64,000 nt of DNA from Argyresthia goedartella (taxonomy: Eukaryota > Arthropoda > Insecta > Lepidoptera > Argyresthiidae), in the NCBI GenBank assembly GCA_949825045.1, contig OX463813.1:28068001-28132000 (forward strand). The letters run 5' to 3'. This document shows, piece by piece, positions 44,811-55,753 of the stretch. How positions within the stretch are numbered: the first letter of the stretch is position 1; every line of letters begins with the position of its first letter. The notes beneath the pieces were generated by a model. That model was not told the DNA's origin. It saw only the letters and a list, made by a program, of their open reading frames with translations, and ran no database searches. The position numbers were made by a program, and so were the translations under genes.

Positions 44811-45436
44811 ATGCAATTTGTATTTTTGTTGTGTTTACTAATTGTTTTTGTAGCGGCGGCAGAAGGTATGTCTTAAATGTGATTTAACAATTCCCATTTC
44901 AGCCCACCAGTCATGAGGATAATTTCTTTTTCAATGGGGTAATATTGAAAAACGCATAATTTGGTTTAAATTACATAATTTGTTCTGATACCGTCTTTTA
45001 TTTAGGTTAGGCTTAAATGAAGCGCAGCTAAATATTCATAAAAGTAAATATATTATTTTTAAATGTTTAATCGTAATGCCGATTCATAAATATTTGATAA
45101 ATAGGACGACTAAAACTAATATTAGTTGATCGTTATTGTATTCGATAAGTTTCTTATTATTTATAAATAAATATATTTTCAGGATATCGCGCACCCCAGC
45201 CAAGAAATGCCATCAGAAAGCAAGCAAAACACTGGAATTTGAAGAACTCTTATTCAGGCCTACCTGTTCCAAGAACCAGGTCCTACAGGCATCCTGGTTC
45301 CAGGTCTTCGAAGCAAGCTCAGGCCGGAAAGCAAATTCATAATCTGAAGATCAGAGGTCGGAAAGACCTCAGTTCTAGGAATAATGGGTATTATAGTTTA
45401 GAATCCAGGCATTTGCAGGGACTTCCAATCTTTTAA
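44811..45436 (+). CDS. Two-exon gene for a small secreted, highly basic peptide (novel candidate)
   Basis: Exon 1 is 44811-44865, with a GTATGT donor at 44866. The intron is 44866-45182, with a pyrimidine/AT-rich end and an ag acceptor. Exon 2 is 45183-45436, ending TAA. The split codon (phase 1) joins cleanly and gives 102 residues. Residues 1-17 (MQFVFLLCLLIVFVAAA) form a textbook signal peptide with an Ala-x-Ala cleavage site after residue 17. The mature 85-residue chain has 18 Lys/Arg against 3 acidic residues, no cysteine, and is rich in Ser, Gly, Pro and Tyr. It starts EGYRAPQPRNAIRK and ends LQGLPIF. I do not recognise the family. The charge would suit an antimicrobial, nucleic-acid-binding or seminal peptide, but function is unknown. 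Translation would be secretory. The splice model is from sequence only. Confidence 0.7.
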
Positions 45437-45503
45437 TTACTTTAAATTTTAAGTATCTACTTATCTTTGTATTGGTATTTGGCATTTTTTATTAGTTTTG
45501 AAA

Positions 45504-45509
45504 AATAAA
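45504..45509 (+). promoter_or_regulatory. Poly-A signal of the peptide gene
   Basis: AATAAA lies 67 bases after the stop codon, giving a compact, plausible 3' UTR. Confidence 0.6.
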
Positions 45510-46375
45510 TGAGAAAAAGTCGCTGTAAGAATTTTGCTTACTACGAACATTTACCTATAGATGGTCCATTCGAAAAATGGTTGCTATATAGCGAAATTTT
45601 GATTACCTACTTCAATTAGAAGCCGAATAAAAACATTAAAATAAATAGCAATCAAAATGAACCTAAACGGTAGTGTGCGTCAACCACCCAAGATGGAAAC
45701 ATTTCAAGTTATGTCTGCTAATAAAATTAATAATACATGTATATTAAATTTTCCACCCTGTTAGTAAAGTTTTGTGCAATAAAGTAAAAGTAACCATTAG
45801 AATTTTGCCTCATTGAACAACCATTGGCCTAAGCATTTCAGGGGTACACAACCTTTCCCAGCCAACCTCATAAATCCAAAGACAATGTTTCGAGCAAAAC
45901 CAGATTTTACTTACAATATATTTGTATTGAAATAATGAAGTACACTTTGATTAATTAATGTACCAGTCGGAATATTTGATTTTGGTGTTCATTTTATTTG
46001 CTCGGGCGAATGTAATTGGCTTTTTGGCTGAGCTGAGCGAGATATTAACCAGCTGAGAGATTCCGTTGCTAATTACTCTTTGAACCGTAAAGCGTGTTCA
46101 GGACAGCAAAAGGAGACGTGAGGATTATTTGACGATAACAAAAACATCGACCAATAGTCGCGAAGCAAGTTGCTAAATCATCGCCTGATGCCTTCAGAAT
46201 GAAGGTTTTTTATGCATTTTTTATTCATATCCTCAGGTCCACTTGTAAATAAGTACCAGTAACGGTGGGCAACAAATCTAGGAATGGAAATTTCTTCCAG
46301 TTCTCGTTCTTCTATCATTACGAATCTTGGTTTGCATAAGTCACTATAAGAATGTCAAAAGCGTTAGTTTATAAT
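45510..46375. other. No gene recognised
   Basis: AT-rich sequence without coding motifs. A gcaagttgctaaa string at 46167 also occurs in the 40828 fold-back. Confidence 0.3.
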
Positions 46376-46702
46376 GTAACGTTTTTTTTTCTCGTTAGTT
46401 TACAAACTATTTATAAATTGTAAACTGTACCGTATTGCTGACGATATGACGCGTTAGTTTATAATAAAACCTTTAAGTTGTGAACTGGTTTAAACTTGAA
46501 TTGCAAAGGAAATACCCCTCAGGGCAAACACTGGTGAAAACTAGAGGGGGCAACGAAGCCTTCGAATAGCCTTCGTGTTAGAATAACATATAAGAGCAAA
46601 ATAAACGTAAATTCTAGGCCCTGTCGGTCTGGTTTACAATTTGTCGTTGGCTTACAAACTAACGCGTTAGTTTATAAACTAACTGTTTGGACAATCTTAC
46701 GG
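46376..46702. mobile_element. MITE-like repeat, copy 1 (interrupted)
   Basis: It shares gttagtttacaaact, the gacgcgttagtttataat block and the terminal caatcttacgg with the element at 49926. Relative to that copy it carries about 120-140 extra bases after ctggtttaaac. The palindrome aactaacgcgttagtt lies near its right end. Its left terminus is decayed. Confidence 0.5.
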
Positions 46703-46755
46703 TGTCACATTTGTAGTTCAGATGTTAATACAATAATATGGTACTATTGCGCTAG

Positions 46756-46933
46756 CCTGATGATGGAGCTCGAGGGTGGGAGAGGGAACCCTAGGATGCT
46801 TACTTATAAACCTATCGAGTTTGAGCTAAGTTAAGTTAAGTAAGTTAAGTCCCCAGTCATATCTCCCGGCGATGTTATCATCTTCATCACCTGATGATGG
46901 AGCTGGAAGATGGTAGACGGAATTCTGGGATTT
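46756..46933. repeat. Diverged repeat pair (cctgatgatggagct)
   Basis: Two related about 42-bp units start near 46756 and 46890. A taagttaagt microsatellite lies between them. The rest of 46934-47359 shows no gene. Confidence 0.4.
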
Positions 46934-47359
46934 CCTTACGTAAACCATTCCATCCATTCCACAGTGGAAATGGGAACCATAATTATAAGACAAGATGTTG
47001 TTTAGCCTCTAGAATTCGGCCAAGCATGAAGATAGCCGCTTCCCTGCAATGTTACCGCAGTCTGCACTTGTAATGTATTACAGTGGGGTGACTCCTATTA
47101 TTACTAATTAGTAAAAAACATCCTGTGCCTACTGTCAAAAACGCTCATTTTGTTCGTGAGTTGAATGATAATTCTGGGAACTGACGTGATAAAATTTAAA
47201 GGTCAAACGTTGGTCTTATTGAACAAAATTATTGCTTAAAAGAAATCAACGATTGTGCTGTCGTGTTGAATTTTTTGCTGACGCATAGAAAATGGTTGAC
47301 AATATGAAATGCGTTTAAATACAATACATTAAAGGAGGAGGAGTAAGTAGAGTTTTGTT

Positions 47360-47850
47360 TTATAACGCGTTTTTAAATTTTAGTATTGTATACATAACTT
47401 GGCCAAAAAATCGCTGAATGCCAGAATGAAACGAGCTGACTGAGTTAATTGACCGACCGAGCGAAGCGATGAGGCGTCTCCGTTTCAGGATTGGGAAAAA
47501 ATGCTTTCGTTTGTCCGGTTGTTCTCCTCTGCAGACTGAATTTCTCAACTGATTCTCGTGAATTTGCGAGCATGTTCTATAGTTAAATTGCTTTTTTTGG
47601 CGATTCAGTTTTTGGGAATCTTTCAAAACGGCGGAGTTGTGGGGTTTTTAAAATTTCAAAAAACTGCTGCTGTCCAAATACCTTGACGGATTTTAACAAA
47701 TGAGGTGTCGTTTTATTTGTAGAACCCGTCAGAGTAGCACACTATATAATTTTAGTGAAAAGGGGGATTGGGATTAACTGCAAAATGTAGTTTACAAAGT
47801 AATTGGTGCGGCTAATTTCATACTCCATGAATTTAACCAGGTGCATTCAT
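47360..47850 (-). repeat. Dispersed repeat family R1, longest copy
   Basis: Its reverse complement matches 52115-52300 (cctggtta.. agccgcaccaat.. cacctcatttgttaaaatcc) and 61268-61500 (gcagcggttttttgaaattt, ccaaaaactgaatcg). It is a mobile-element family of unknown class. A partial relative (gaaactagctgaccgagttaa) recurs near 47968. Confidence 0.5.
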
Positions 47851-48409
47851 AAGTTTGTATGTATTATTAAAATAAAGTGTCTCTAGCGAGGTCTACAGCT
47901 CAAAGAGCCACTAGTAATAACTTGTCGAAATAATCCCTGGATCACACGTTGCACGCCATAAGCTAGAAAGAAACTAGCTGACCGAGTTAACATTTACCCA
48001 ACGAACTAAAAATCGGATCCCTAACTGATTCTATAATACCATACCGTAATTGGTCCCTTTGTTCATTCATTCACCTCACGTCCCTCCCCCCACTTTTTTC
48101 CATCCCCTCCCCCTCCTTAGCCCTAATGACGAGGATCAGGCGAGGTGCTCATTTAGTTTCCGGAAAAAATAGATTAATTGCTAAGCCACGAGGTACTGCG
48201 GGGATGTGTTTTAAACATACACACACCAGAACATACATTTTTGGTCGTGCGATCTGCTGATTTACATGGAAAGGTAATTAATAAAATCGCATTGATCAAA
48301 TCCTTTCTATATATAGTGAAAGATGTTTAGAATGACGTGCCCAACATCACCCTAAAACATGACTACAACTTTCTGTTACACCCCTCAGAACACCTTTAGA
48401 CTTCTTGGG

Positions 48410-48712
48410 TCTTATTAGAAAACAATAAACTCCTGTTAAACACTTGTTTAAAGCCAAAAATCTATAGGGATTGACATTTGTTTTGAGGTTAAACTATGTT
48501 TAAAATATAAACTTAGGGTTTTTTTTGTCAACACTTGTTTAAAGACAAAATTGTAAGGGATTTGACGTACGTTTTGAGGTTAAACTATGTTTAATATTTT
48601 TGTAGTGACGCGGATTGAGTCTTCTTACAAAACAATACACTCCTTTTCAACACTTGAGTTGAAGTTTGTATTGAGGTTAAACTGTGTTTAATATTTTTTG
48701 GCAATAAATAGG
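48410..48712. repeat. Three diverged units of repeat R2
   Basis: Units near 48420, 48528 and 48637 share aacacttg(tttaaagac) and gttttgaggttaaact(atgttta). A fourth copy is at 52945-53050. The third unit has an internal deletion. Flanks 47851-48409 and 48713-49124 show no gene. Confidence 0.5.
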
Positions 48713-49124
48713 TATATTGTTTACCAATACAAGTTTCGACTCCCAAATATGTTAAATGTTCACCAAATTTAGTGCCCGCATGTAGTTACATCGAACCGTA
48801 TGGGTTGCTACAGCCGGATCGCAAATTAGGTTTGTGACGTCACAACTTTACAATACAACCTGAAGCCGAAGCGAAGCCAGGTAGTAAAATAGAGTGTAAA
48901 ATTTTGGTGAACATTTCGTTAATTTGGGATGAAAATATATTTTTTTGCATGTAACTTTTTACTCTATTTTCAACAGTGAGATTTTTTTAACAGTTCTAAA
49001 CAGTTAAAAAAAAATTTTTTTTTAGTAACATGGATTGAGTTAATTGGTAGATACATCCGTTGCATCTATTACCTGCGCAATGCGCGTCGAGCTAATAATA
49101 ATAATTTTTCAGCACTAGTGAGGT

Positions 49125-49176
49125 AAAAATAGGTACATACATTGTTTGTGGCCCAACAATGTATGTACCTATTTTT
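49125..49176. repeat. Perfect 22-bp fold-back
   Basis: Arms 49125-49146 and 49155-49176 are exact reverse complements around an 8-base loop (tgtggccc). It lies just upstream of a SINE. Confidence 0.85.
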
Positions 49177-49187
49177 TATATTTGTTT

Positions 49188-49560
49188 GTGAGCTCCGAGG
49201 TCTAAGGGGTTTCACGCTTGCTTGTCACACAGTTACAAGTTCGAATCCTGACCATGTACCAATGAGAAAATTTATTTATCATAAGTAAGTTATCGGACGT
49301 TCAGTGTTCCGGATGACACGATAAGCTGTAGGTCCCGGCTACTATCGCTACGTGGTAGTGGTTGTAAAACCCCTCCACCAACCCGCATTGAGCCATCGTG
49401 GTGCAGTATGGCTTAATATTACTCGTATCCGGGTAAAGGCCTGTCCCCTCGATGGGCACATTAATGGGTTACTATTATATATTATATTTGTTTATGGTTT
49501 CTCCTATGCGGGGTTGGCAGCGGCACAGTTTTATAATTGTATACATACATATCATAAACA
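49188..49560 (+). mobile_element. tRNA-derived SINE, family A
   Basis: The head from gagctccgagg includes a B-box-like agttcgaatcc at 49238-49248. The body carries ccaacccgcattgagcc, a string I associate with lepidopteran SINE/LINE tails. Related heads occur at 50515-50586 (minus) and 62586-62660. It is not a functional tRNA. Confidence 0.6.
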
Positions 49561-49925
49561 AAAATAAAAAACATCCTACTATAATTACTCTACACCTTTA
49601 TGTTACACCCTGTATTACGAGAATACATGTATGTGAAATGAAACTGGGGTATGTATACCAGTGGTATCCAATTTCAGTGGATTATTTTTTGGCGGCGATC
49701 CAAATATTTTATACTATCTGCTTACGTAGGAGGTTTATGGCGTCAGGAGTTACAGGGCTGGATAAATTAATGTACTCTACTGTATTACCGTTCTAACTGA
49801 GGGGCACAGGTCTTTACTCGCTATTTAGCGTTAGCATTAGCATTTGAAACATTGAATATCTCACTAGACAGACACCCAGCATGAAAAAGGGTTAGGGGTT
49901 ATGTGGAACATAATTTGATATATAT

Positions 49926-50137
49926 GTCCCCGTAAGATTGTCGATACCGTTGATTACAATCTAACGTATTGTTTCTCGTTAGTTTACAAACTATCGATAA
50001 TTTGTAAACTGTACCATAATGCTTACGATATGACGCGTTAGTTTATAATAAAACCGTTAAATTGTGAACTGGTTTAAACTAACGCGTTAGTTTGTAAGTT
50101 ATTTTATAAATTAACTGTTTTGGCAATCTTACGGTGA
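49926..50137. mobile_element. MITE-like repeat, copy 2, with 11-bp terminal inverted repeats
   Basis: ccgtaagattg at 49930-49940 is the exact reverse complement of 50124-50134. gatatatat flanks both sides (49917-49925 and 50138-50146), a candidate target duplication, though AT-rich. It has no coding frame. Confidence 0.55.
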
Positions 50138-50309
50138 GATATATATAACATAATCCTGGAATCTAAATAACTAGACCAAAAAGGTCGATTGGTTTATTTG
50201 ATTGGTACTTAAATTTTAATATTTTCTTCTTTACTTAAATATGTATGCAAATTATGTAATAATTAATTACTAGCTATTTATTAACTTATTTCCATATTAC
50301 AATTATTGG

Positions 50310-50590
50310 ATATATAACATGACGAGCGTCACGCCTCTTCCCATACGGGGTGGCAAAGGCACAATTGTGCCCACTTTGAGCCAGTTATCCAATACTCCAT
50401 TTTGCGTGACAGGGAGGGAGCTATGGAGTAATGATGGTTTCCTCACGATGTTTTCCATCACCGTTAGAACGTCCGTATAATGCACTTAAGATAAATTTAT
50501 TATCTCATTGATACATGATCAGGAATCGAACCTGTATCGCCTGTGTGAGACGCAATCGTGAAACCCATTAGAACACGGAGCTCTTGGATA
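50310..50590 (-). mobile_element. tRNA-derived SINE, family A, minus strand
   Basis: On the minus strand the head reads gagctccgtgttctaatggg with B box ggttcgattcc. It is followed by the gaaaacatcgtgaggaaacc block, common in lepidopteran SINEs, and a tail with gacaggg... and ggcacaattgtgcc. Confidence 0.6.
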
Positions 50591-50840
50591 TTTATATTAT
50601 TTTATTTTGTTCGTATTTGATTTGATTTTTTATCAAGGATATTAAGCAATATATTATAAGGATATGCTACTCCGCTTCGTAAAGTCGTGGGCTTTTTGGT
50701 CAAAGAAGGAAACGGCAAGAAAACTCAGGCCGGCCCAATAACTTTTGCGAGTTTAGTTAGAAATCAATTCCTCATCAATTCATCATTTAAGTATTCATTA
50801 ATATCATAGTATATTTTATTTTAAGGATTTTATGGTCGAC

Positions 50841-50912
50841 CTCTGTGATGCTGTGGTTGTGGCTCTGCCAACCATGCGAGAGGTCCCGGGTTCGATCCCC
50901 GGCTGGGGAAAA
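50841..50912 (+). mobile_element. tRNA-derived SINE head, family B
   Basis: The B box ggttcgatccc at 50889-50899 sits in a tRNA-like stem (gtcccggg...ccccgg). The anticodon arm is degenerate, so this is a SINE fragment, not a tRNA gene. Confidence 0.5.
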
Positions 50913-51900
50913 AGATAAAAAAAAAGAGTTCTTGTATGTTCATATGTGTGTGACGTCGCTTATTCTAGAATCAAAAATATAAAAGAGATAGTATGTTAAA
51001 AGGAATTTAATTTAAGGTTTTTATGTCAGTTGGAACAAGTTGATTTTTTTAATAGCTACATAAAATATGCTATTCCTATGAAGTGCGTAATGGAAATGGT
51101 AATTTTAGGTCGATTTTATCACTTAAATGCCATAATTATTAAAATAAGGTCTGCAACTTTCCGAGGGGTTAATGGCAGCAGTCCGATTTATCTAGAACAG
51201 TAGAACTGCCAAATAAAATAATACTGTAGCTTAGGACAACGTGCTCATAGCCAAAGTATGCAGTAAAAGCCGCCTCTGTGGACGCAATTTGTGTTAATTT
51301 GCTGAGTGGGTATTAGTTATTTATTCTATAGGATAGTTTCTCTATACGAAGCTTCCATCCACAATTTTGGTCTTAGTGTTAGTCCGAGGAATTTTATTGT
51401 TTTCATTATTTCTATATTTTGGTTATTTTAGTTTATTTTAAGGGTTTACTGGGCTTGTAAAATTGCATATTTTTTGTTTTTTGTAGGATAATTATTATTT
51501 TATTATTTTATTGCTATTGTATTAGTATATTCAATTATATCTCTGATTCAAAGTTTAGTCAAATTATTCGTTCTTCGTTTGTTTATTGACATTATTTTTA
51601 AGTCCTTATTGATACGACTATAAGTGTCATTTACACAACGTCGTACCAAACAAGTAACCGACCTACTTCAAAAATAATTTAATAATTGAATTATCATAAT
51701 GAATTAATTAGCCAACTAAGACATAACAAAAAAAAAATTACCATAAAGTGGCAACCTACCATTTGTTATTTGGTCTTGCTATTAAGATTCCAGTTAAAAG
51801 TAAGACATCCATGAATGCAGTGAGGCTATGGCAATGTAAAAATGGAGTCACAAGATAGAAGCAAGCAGAAGGAATTCTCATGGTCACTCTTCTTCTTCAT
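50913..51900. other. No gene recognised
   Basis: AT-rich sequence without coding motifs. Confidence 0.3.
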
Positions 51901-51954
51901 GATCTTCTTCTTCTTGTCCTATTACGATTGTAATAGGACAAGAAGAAGAAGATC
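51901..51954. repeat. Perfect 24-bp fold-back, GA/CT-rich
   Basis: Arms 51901-51924 and 51931-51954 are exact reverse complements around a 6-base loop (cgattg). Confidence 0.85.
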
Positions 51955-52114
51955 TCTACGAGGTCTTGGGAATCAGCTATGACAGACGGAGACCGACTCT
52001 GGAGGTGTCATAATCACAACTGGTCTAACTAATTGAATTAACATGTGGAATCATTAATACAACAAATACCACGTTTGCACTTTCTTTTGAATACCAAAGA
52101 CAAACTAATTAATT

Positions 52115-52300
52115 CACCTGGTAACGTACATAGAGTGTGAAAGTAGCCGCACCAATAACTTTGTAAACAACATTTTGCGGTCTTAAACCAGACTATGGAC
52201 TTTTCATTAAAAAGTATATATAAAAGCCTGTTACTCTCACGGTCTCTAAAAATCCAACGACACCTCATTTGTTAAAATCCAACTTATAGACTTTTCACTA
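52115..52300 (+). repeat. Dispersed repeat R1, second copy
   Basis: It matches the reverse complement of 47690-47850, including cacctcatttgttaaaatcc. It is truncated at both ends. Confidence 0.5.
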
Positions 52301-52944
52301 AAATAATATAAAAGTTAATTTTGACCGAATTAGAATTCGGAGCAGACTTACAACAAAGTTTACTAAGCACGAGTGCCGGTCCGTAAGACATGTTGTTTTA
52401 TCAGTTCACTGTCAGAAACGGCAACTGAGATTCTAATCAAGATTTGAATCAAGTTGTGCTGTTCATAACATAGAAGCCGGTTTTGATACAATTGTAGTCC
52501 CTACGATGGACACAATAAGTACATTCAAATTCCAGAAGGAGTACTATACTAGATCGCGGACTGTACTGTGAAGAACAACTTCACAACTAAACAAATGTTC
52601 GCATTTCCATTGGCCGCTTTTAGTCTCCCAACAGTGCACAATGCAATAATGCACAGTTTTATTTCATTTGTATTTTATTGCACACAGATAAATTTACACG
52701 AAACATTAAAAGAAAACTCAGGTACATGGGCGAGCTTATCACTTAAAAGAGATTACTTCGAGCACAACTAGCAGTTACCATTCGACACCGAAATACACGG
52801 TCTTATTTTCTTTGGCGCCTGATGAATATGCTAAATATGGGACAAGGTCATTTAAACAAACAAAAAATAATAATATGGTATTCTGAAGTACTACGTTGGA
52901 AGTAAAGACAAATATTTGAGAACATTGACGGTCTTACCACAAAA

Positions 52945-53050
52945 AAAAATCCTGTTCAACACTTGTTTAAAGACAAAAATTAATAGGATTTGACATTTGT
53001 TTTGAGGTTAAACTATGTGTATTTTTTGTAGTAATACGGTGATTATTTAA
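52945..53050 (+). repeat. Repeat R2, fourth copy
   Basis: ttcaacacttgtttaaagac and tttgttttgaggttaaacta match the units at 48410-48600. It ends with gtagtaatacggtgattat, which is then duplicated at 53145. Confidence 0.5.
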
Positions 53051-53170
53051 TGTTAATGTTAATGTACTCTACTGTATTACCGTTCAACAGTGCACAATGC
53101 AATAATGCACAGTTTTATTTCATTTATATTTTATTGCACACAGATAGTAATACGGTGATTATCTAATGTC
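53029..53170. other. Mosaic of copied local segments
   Basis: A near-identical 26-bp direct duplication (53029-53054 and 53145-53170) encloses a 27-bp exact copy of 49767-49793 (at 53059-53085) and a 61/62 copy of 52629-52690 (at 53085-53146). The two copied pieces meet at one shared C. Confidence 0.7.
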
Positions 53171-54086
53171 AATTATCTCGCAAACGTGACAGTGAAGGGT
53201 ATTTCTTTCTTTGTTCAGGTATCCTCTGCCCATATTTACCACATTCATCATGCGCCAACTAGAAAAAGGGAGTTGTATTTTCAACGCCATCTATTCCATA
53301 TTAAAAAGAAACCTGCTCAGAAAGTATCCCCTATTGACCATGTCAATTTCCTACTCCTTGTGTCGCTTATAAAATGGAAGGGAGACGGACGCATAGCTCT
53401 GTCCCTTACTTAAGAGTGTCGTGCGGTTACTGTGCATTTACCGTGGGCAGATTAAAAACAGCCAGTCGAGAGCCACTTTACACTTGAATGAGACATTACG
53501 AATTCATTGGGCAAATGAATTGAACAAGACTCTGAATAACTACACAAAACAGAGAATAAATTGGCAAGAAGTATTTTAAATATACAAAGCGTTTCACCTT
53601 TTCCTGTAGAGGCACATTTGTGTGTTTAGACAGCCATTTTCATTGATTTTTTACTTTTAATTATTACCTAGGCATAAGGTTGAAAATGAGAATCCCTAAT
53701 AGGGTTGCCCACACCAGAGGAGATATACAACACTCCATTTCTTAAGACTCCTCCTTTCCTTGTATATCTCGAGCCCTTACCGCCGACCTAATGTAAGCGA
53801 CAGAAAAGAAATTTTACAGGAAACGCTTTTTTAAATATTTTTAAACATTATGCTGTCATGTCAACACAAAACTTACACTCTTACACTACAAAACTTTTTG
53901 AATCTGTGAAACTTATAAAATATATTTGATTGTTGCATTTCATGTAATTTTTGGCGCCTACGATACTTTTGCCCTCATCTTCTTCAAGCTTATGTGTATT
54001 AGATACGTAGAAGTAATGGCGTTTGAACTAAATAAATAAATAAATAAATATTAGAGGACAAACTTACACAAATCGACCTAGACCCA
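53171..54086. other. No gene recognised; AAAT microsatellite
   Basis: An open frame at 53186-53413 lacks a usable ATG and recognisable domains. A short (aaat)n run is at 54030-54050. Confidence 0.3.
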
Positions 54087-54119
54087 CGCTTTGAACATAT
54101 TTTTTATATGTTCAAAGCG
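54087..54119. repeat. Perfect 14-bp fold-back with T5 loop
   Basis: cgctttgaacatat (54087-54100) and its reverse complement (54106-54119). 54120-54552 is AT-rich without a gene. Confidence 0.8.
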
Positions 54120-54552
54120 ACAATATCCTGTTTCATTCATAATGTATGTTAGTTTTATATAGAATTCAATTAAATAAGACTAACAGGTAAACACAATTTT
54201 AATATAGAGCAAAAGCAATAATAATAAGCATAAGCAGTGATAATATTTATTTGAATCATAGATTTCGTGCACAATGAATTAAAATGTTTTTTTCAAATAA
54301 TTTATAGAAATATAAGAAATAATAATTTAATAGAAAACGACCGAATATTGATGCGCTATATGGGCTGTGATAACAAGTAGGGTCTCCCATATTGCAATAT
54401 TCTAAGACCATATTAACTTATAATAAAATTATTATGTCTACGTTAAAAATGAAAGAATTATTTACAATGAAACTCGCAGTTGCCAGAACTTTCTATTGGT
54501 TGTATTTTGGCGGGAAACGTCAATGTGGAACCATCCGTTGCAGTTTAACATA

Positions 54553-55014
54553 TCAGCTCTCTATCTATACGTATAAAAATGAATCGCCTGTACATTATTC
54601 TTACTAAATCTCTAAGATCGCCGGACCAGTTTGAATAATTCCTATTCACATTTAGTTTAGGTAAAAAGAAAGTAAGGAAAAACTCAGGTATATACAGCCA
54701 AAAAACAAAAAACATGTTTTGTATGGGAAGTGGAGACAGCTCCCTATCGCTAGATGGCGTTGGTAGCCATGGATCATATAAACTCTTTTGTCTTTGAATC
54801 ATTGGACTAGGTAATACATTTAACCTCTTTGTTGGTAGCTCAAAGGATAGATGGCTATAGTAGCGGATTTTCTTTCACTTACCAACATCTAGATTACTAA
54901 CGAATTTTATTTTATTTATTAATAATTTTCTCGCCACTTTAGGGTATGTACCATATTAGTTATTTTACAATATAATATAATTTTAGGTGGAATGAAGTCT
55001 GCCGGGTCAGCTAG
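54553..55014 (+). mobile_element. Possible non-autonomous Helitron
   Basis: It begins TC after A (tcagctctctatctatac) and ends gccgggtcagCTAG before T, as expected for insertion between A and T. The CCGGGTCAGCTAG terminus is common among lepidopteran Helitron-like repeats as I recall. The expected stem-loop just before CTAG is not convincing. Confidence 0.35.
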
Positions 55015-55519
55015 TTTACGATAAAAATCGCAATTTCGATAAAGTGTCGCTTACGATAGTCGGCGTTAAGGGCTCCATGGTGAGAATTAGATGAAACTAT
55101 ATAATAATCACAAATATTAATAATTATATCGTCTTTACATCACTTTGTTCTTATGATCTTGATTTTGTAGAAGCTGGTAATCGACTGAGCTCGAGGACTG
55201 AAGCTCGACGAGGTGCCATTCGCCGGAAGGGGCGGAACCACAATCGTTTCGCTCCATTCTCGACTCGATGCGCGCGCTTTCGCTGACCGTGCGCGCGCGT
55301 TTTGGCGCCTGTTTCTTCAACCGGAAGTATAGGCGCTAACATCTGGCCCTCCTGCATCGTGTTCGTCCTCGCACACGTCTCTCTAGGGAACTTCTGAAAT
55401 GTAGAAAACAACATTCTGTTAATAGTTTACTCAAACGATATAGTAGACAACTGTGGAGGATAACCGAGCTTCTGATCCTCTAACAATTAGCTGATCCTGA
55501 GCAACAGAAATCTTTTTTA
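55015..55519. other. GC-rich patch, unrecognised
   Basis: 55180-55400 is clearly richer in GC (cgcgcgc runs) than its surroundings. Frames on the minus strand are Arg-rich but have no family signature. It may be an unrecognised transposon piece. Confidence 0.3.
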
Positions 55520-55753
55520 CACAATGGATCCGATTTTCCAACTTGATGAGTACATTCCAACTCTAAGCCATACACTCGTCAAGCTTCCGGTTTATCGACC
55601 CAATGTTGTGTAAATTCCGTCTCCCGCTCATAATACAATTAGTGAATTGAAGTGATAACCAGTCGTTCAGTTCAAGCACGGAGATCTCGTGTACACAATT
55701 GATCCGATTTTCTAACTTAGAGTATGTTCCAACTCTAAGCCACACACTCGTAT
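55520..55753. repeat. Tandem pair of a ~104-bp unit (second copy split)
   Basis: Unit 1 at 55520-55623 (gatccgattttccaact ... cggtttatcgacccaatgttg). Unit 2 starts at 55694 with the same left part, stops at actcgt (55753), and resumes at 56466 with aagtctgccggtttatcg. The intervening DNA is a non-LTR retrotransposon. Confidence 0.65.

Noticed and set aside
50841..50912. Functional tRNA gene
   Set aside because: The B box is good, but the A-box region and cloverleaf are degenerate; better explained as a SINE head. The same holds for 49190, 56970 and 62590.
51931..52010. J-domain-like peptide (DLYEVLGI) on the plus strand
   Set aside because: Only about eight residues resemble the start of a J domain. 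There is no HPD motif, the frame soon stops, and it overlaps a fold-back arm.
53186..53413. Possible exon after a tttgttcag acceptor-like string
   Set aside because: No partner donor or start exon was found, and the text resembles common repeat sequence.
55151..55414. Arg-rich minus-strand frame in the GC-rich patch
   Set aside because: Frames rich in Arg are expected in GC-rich DNA. No motif or splice structure supports a gene.
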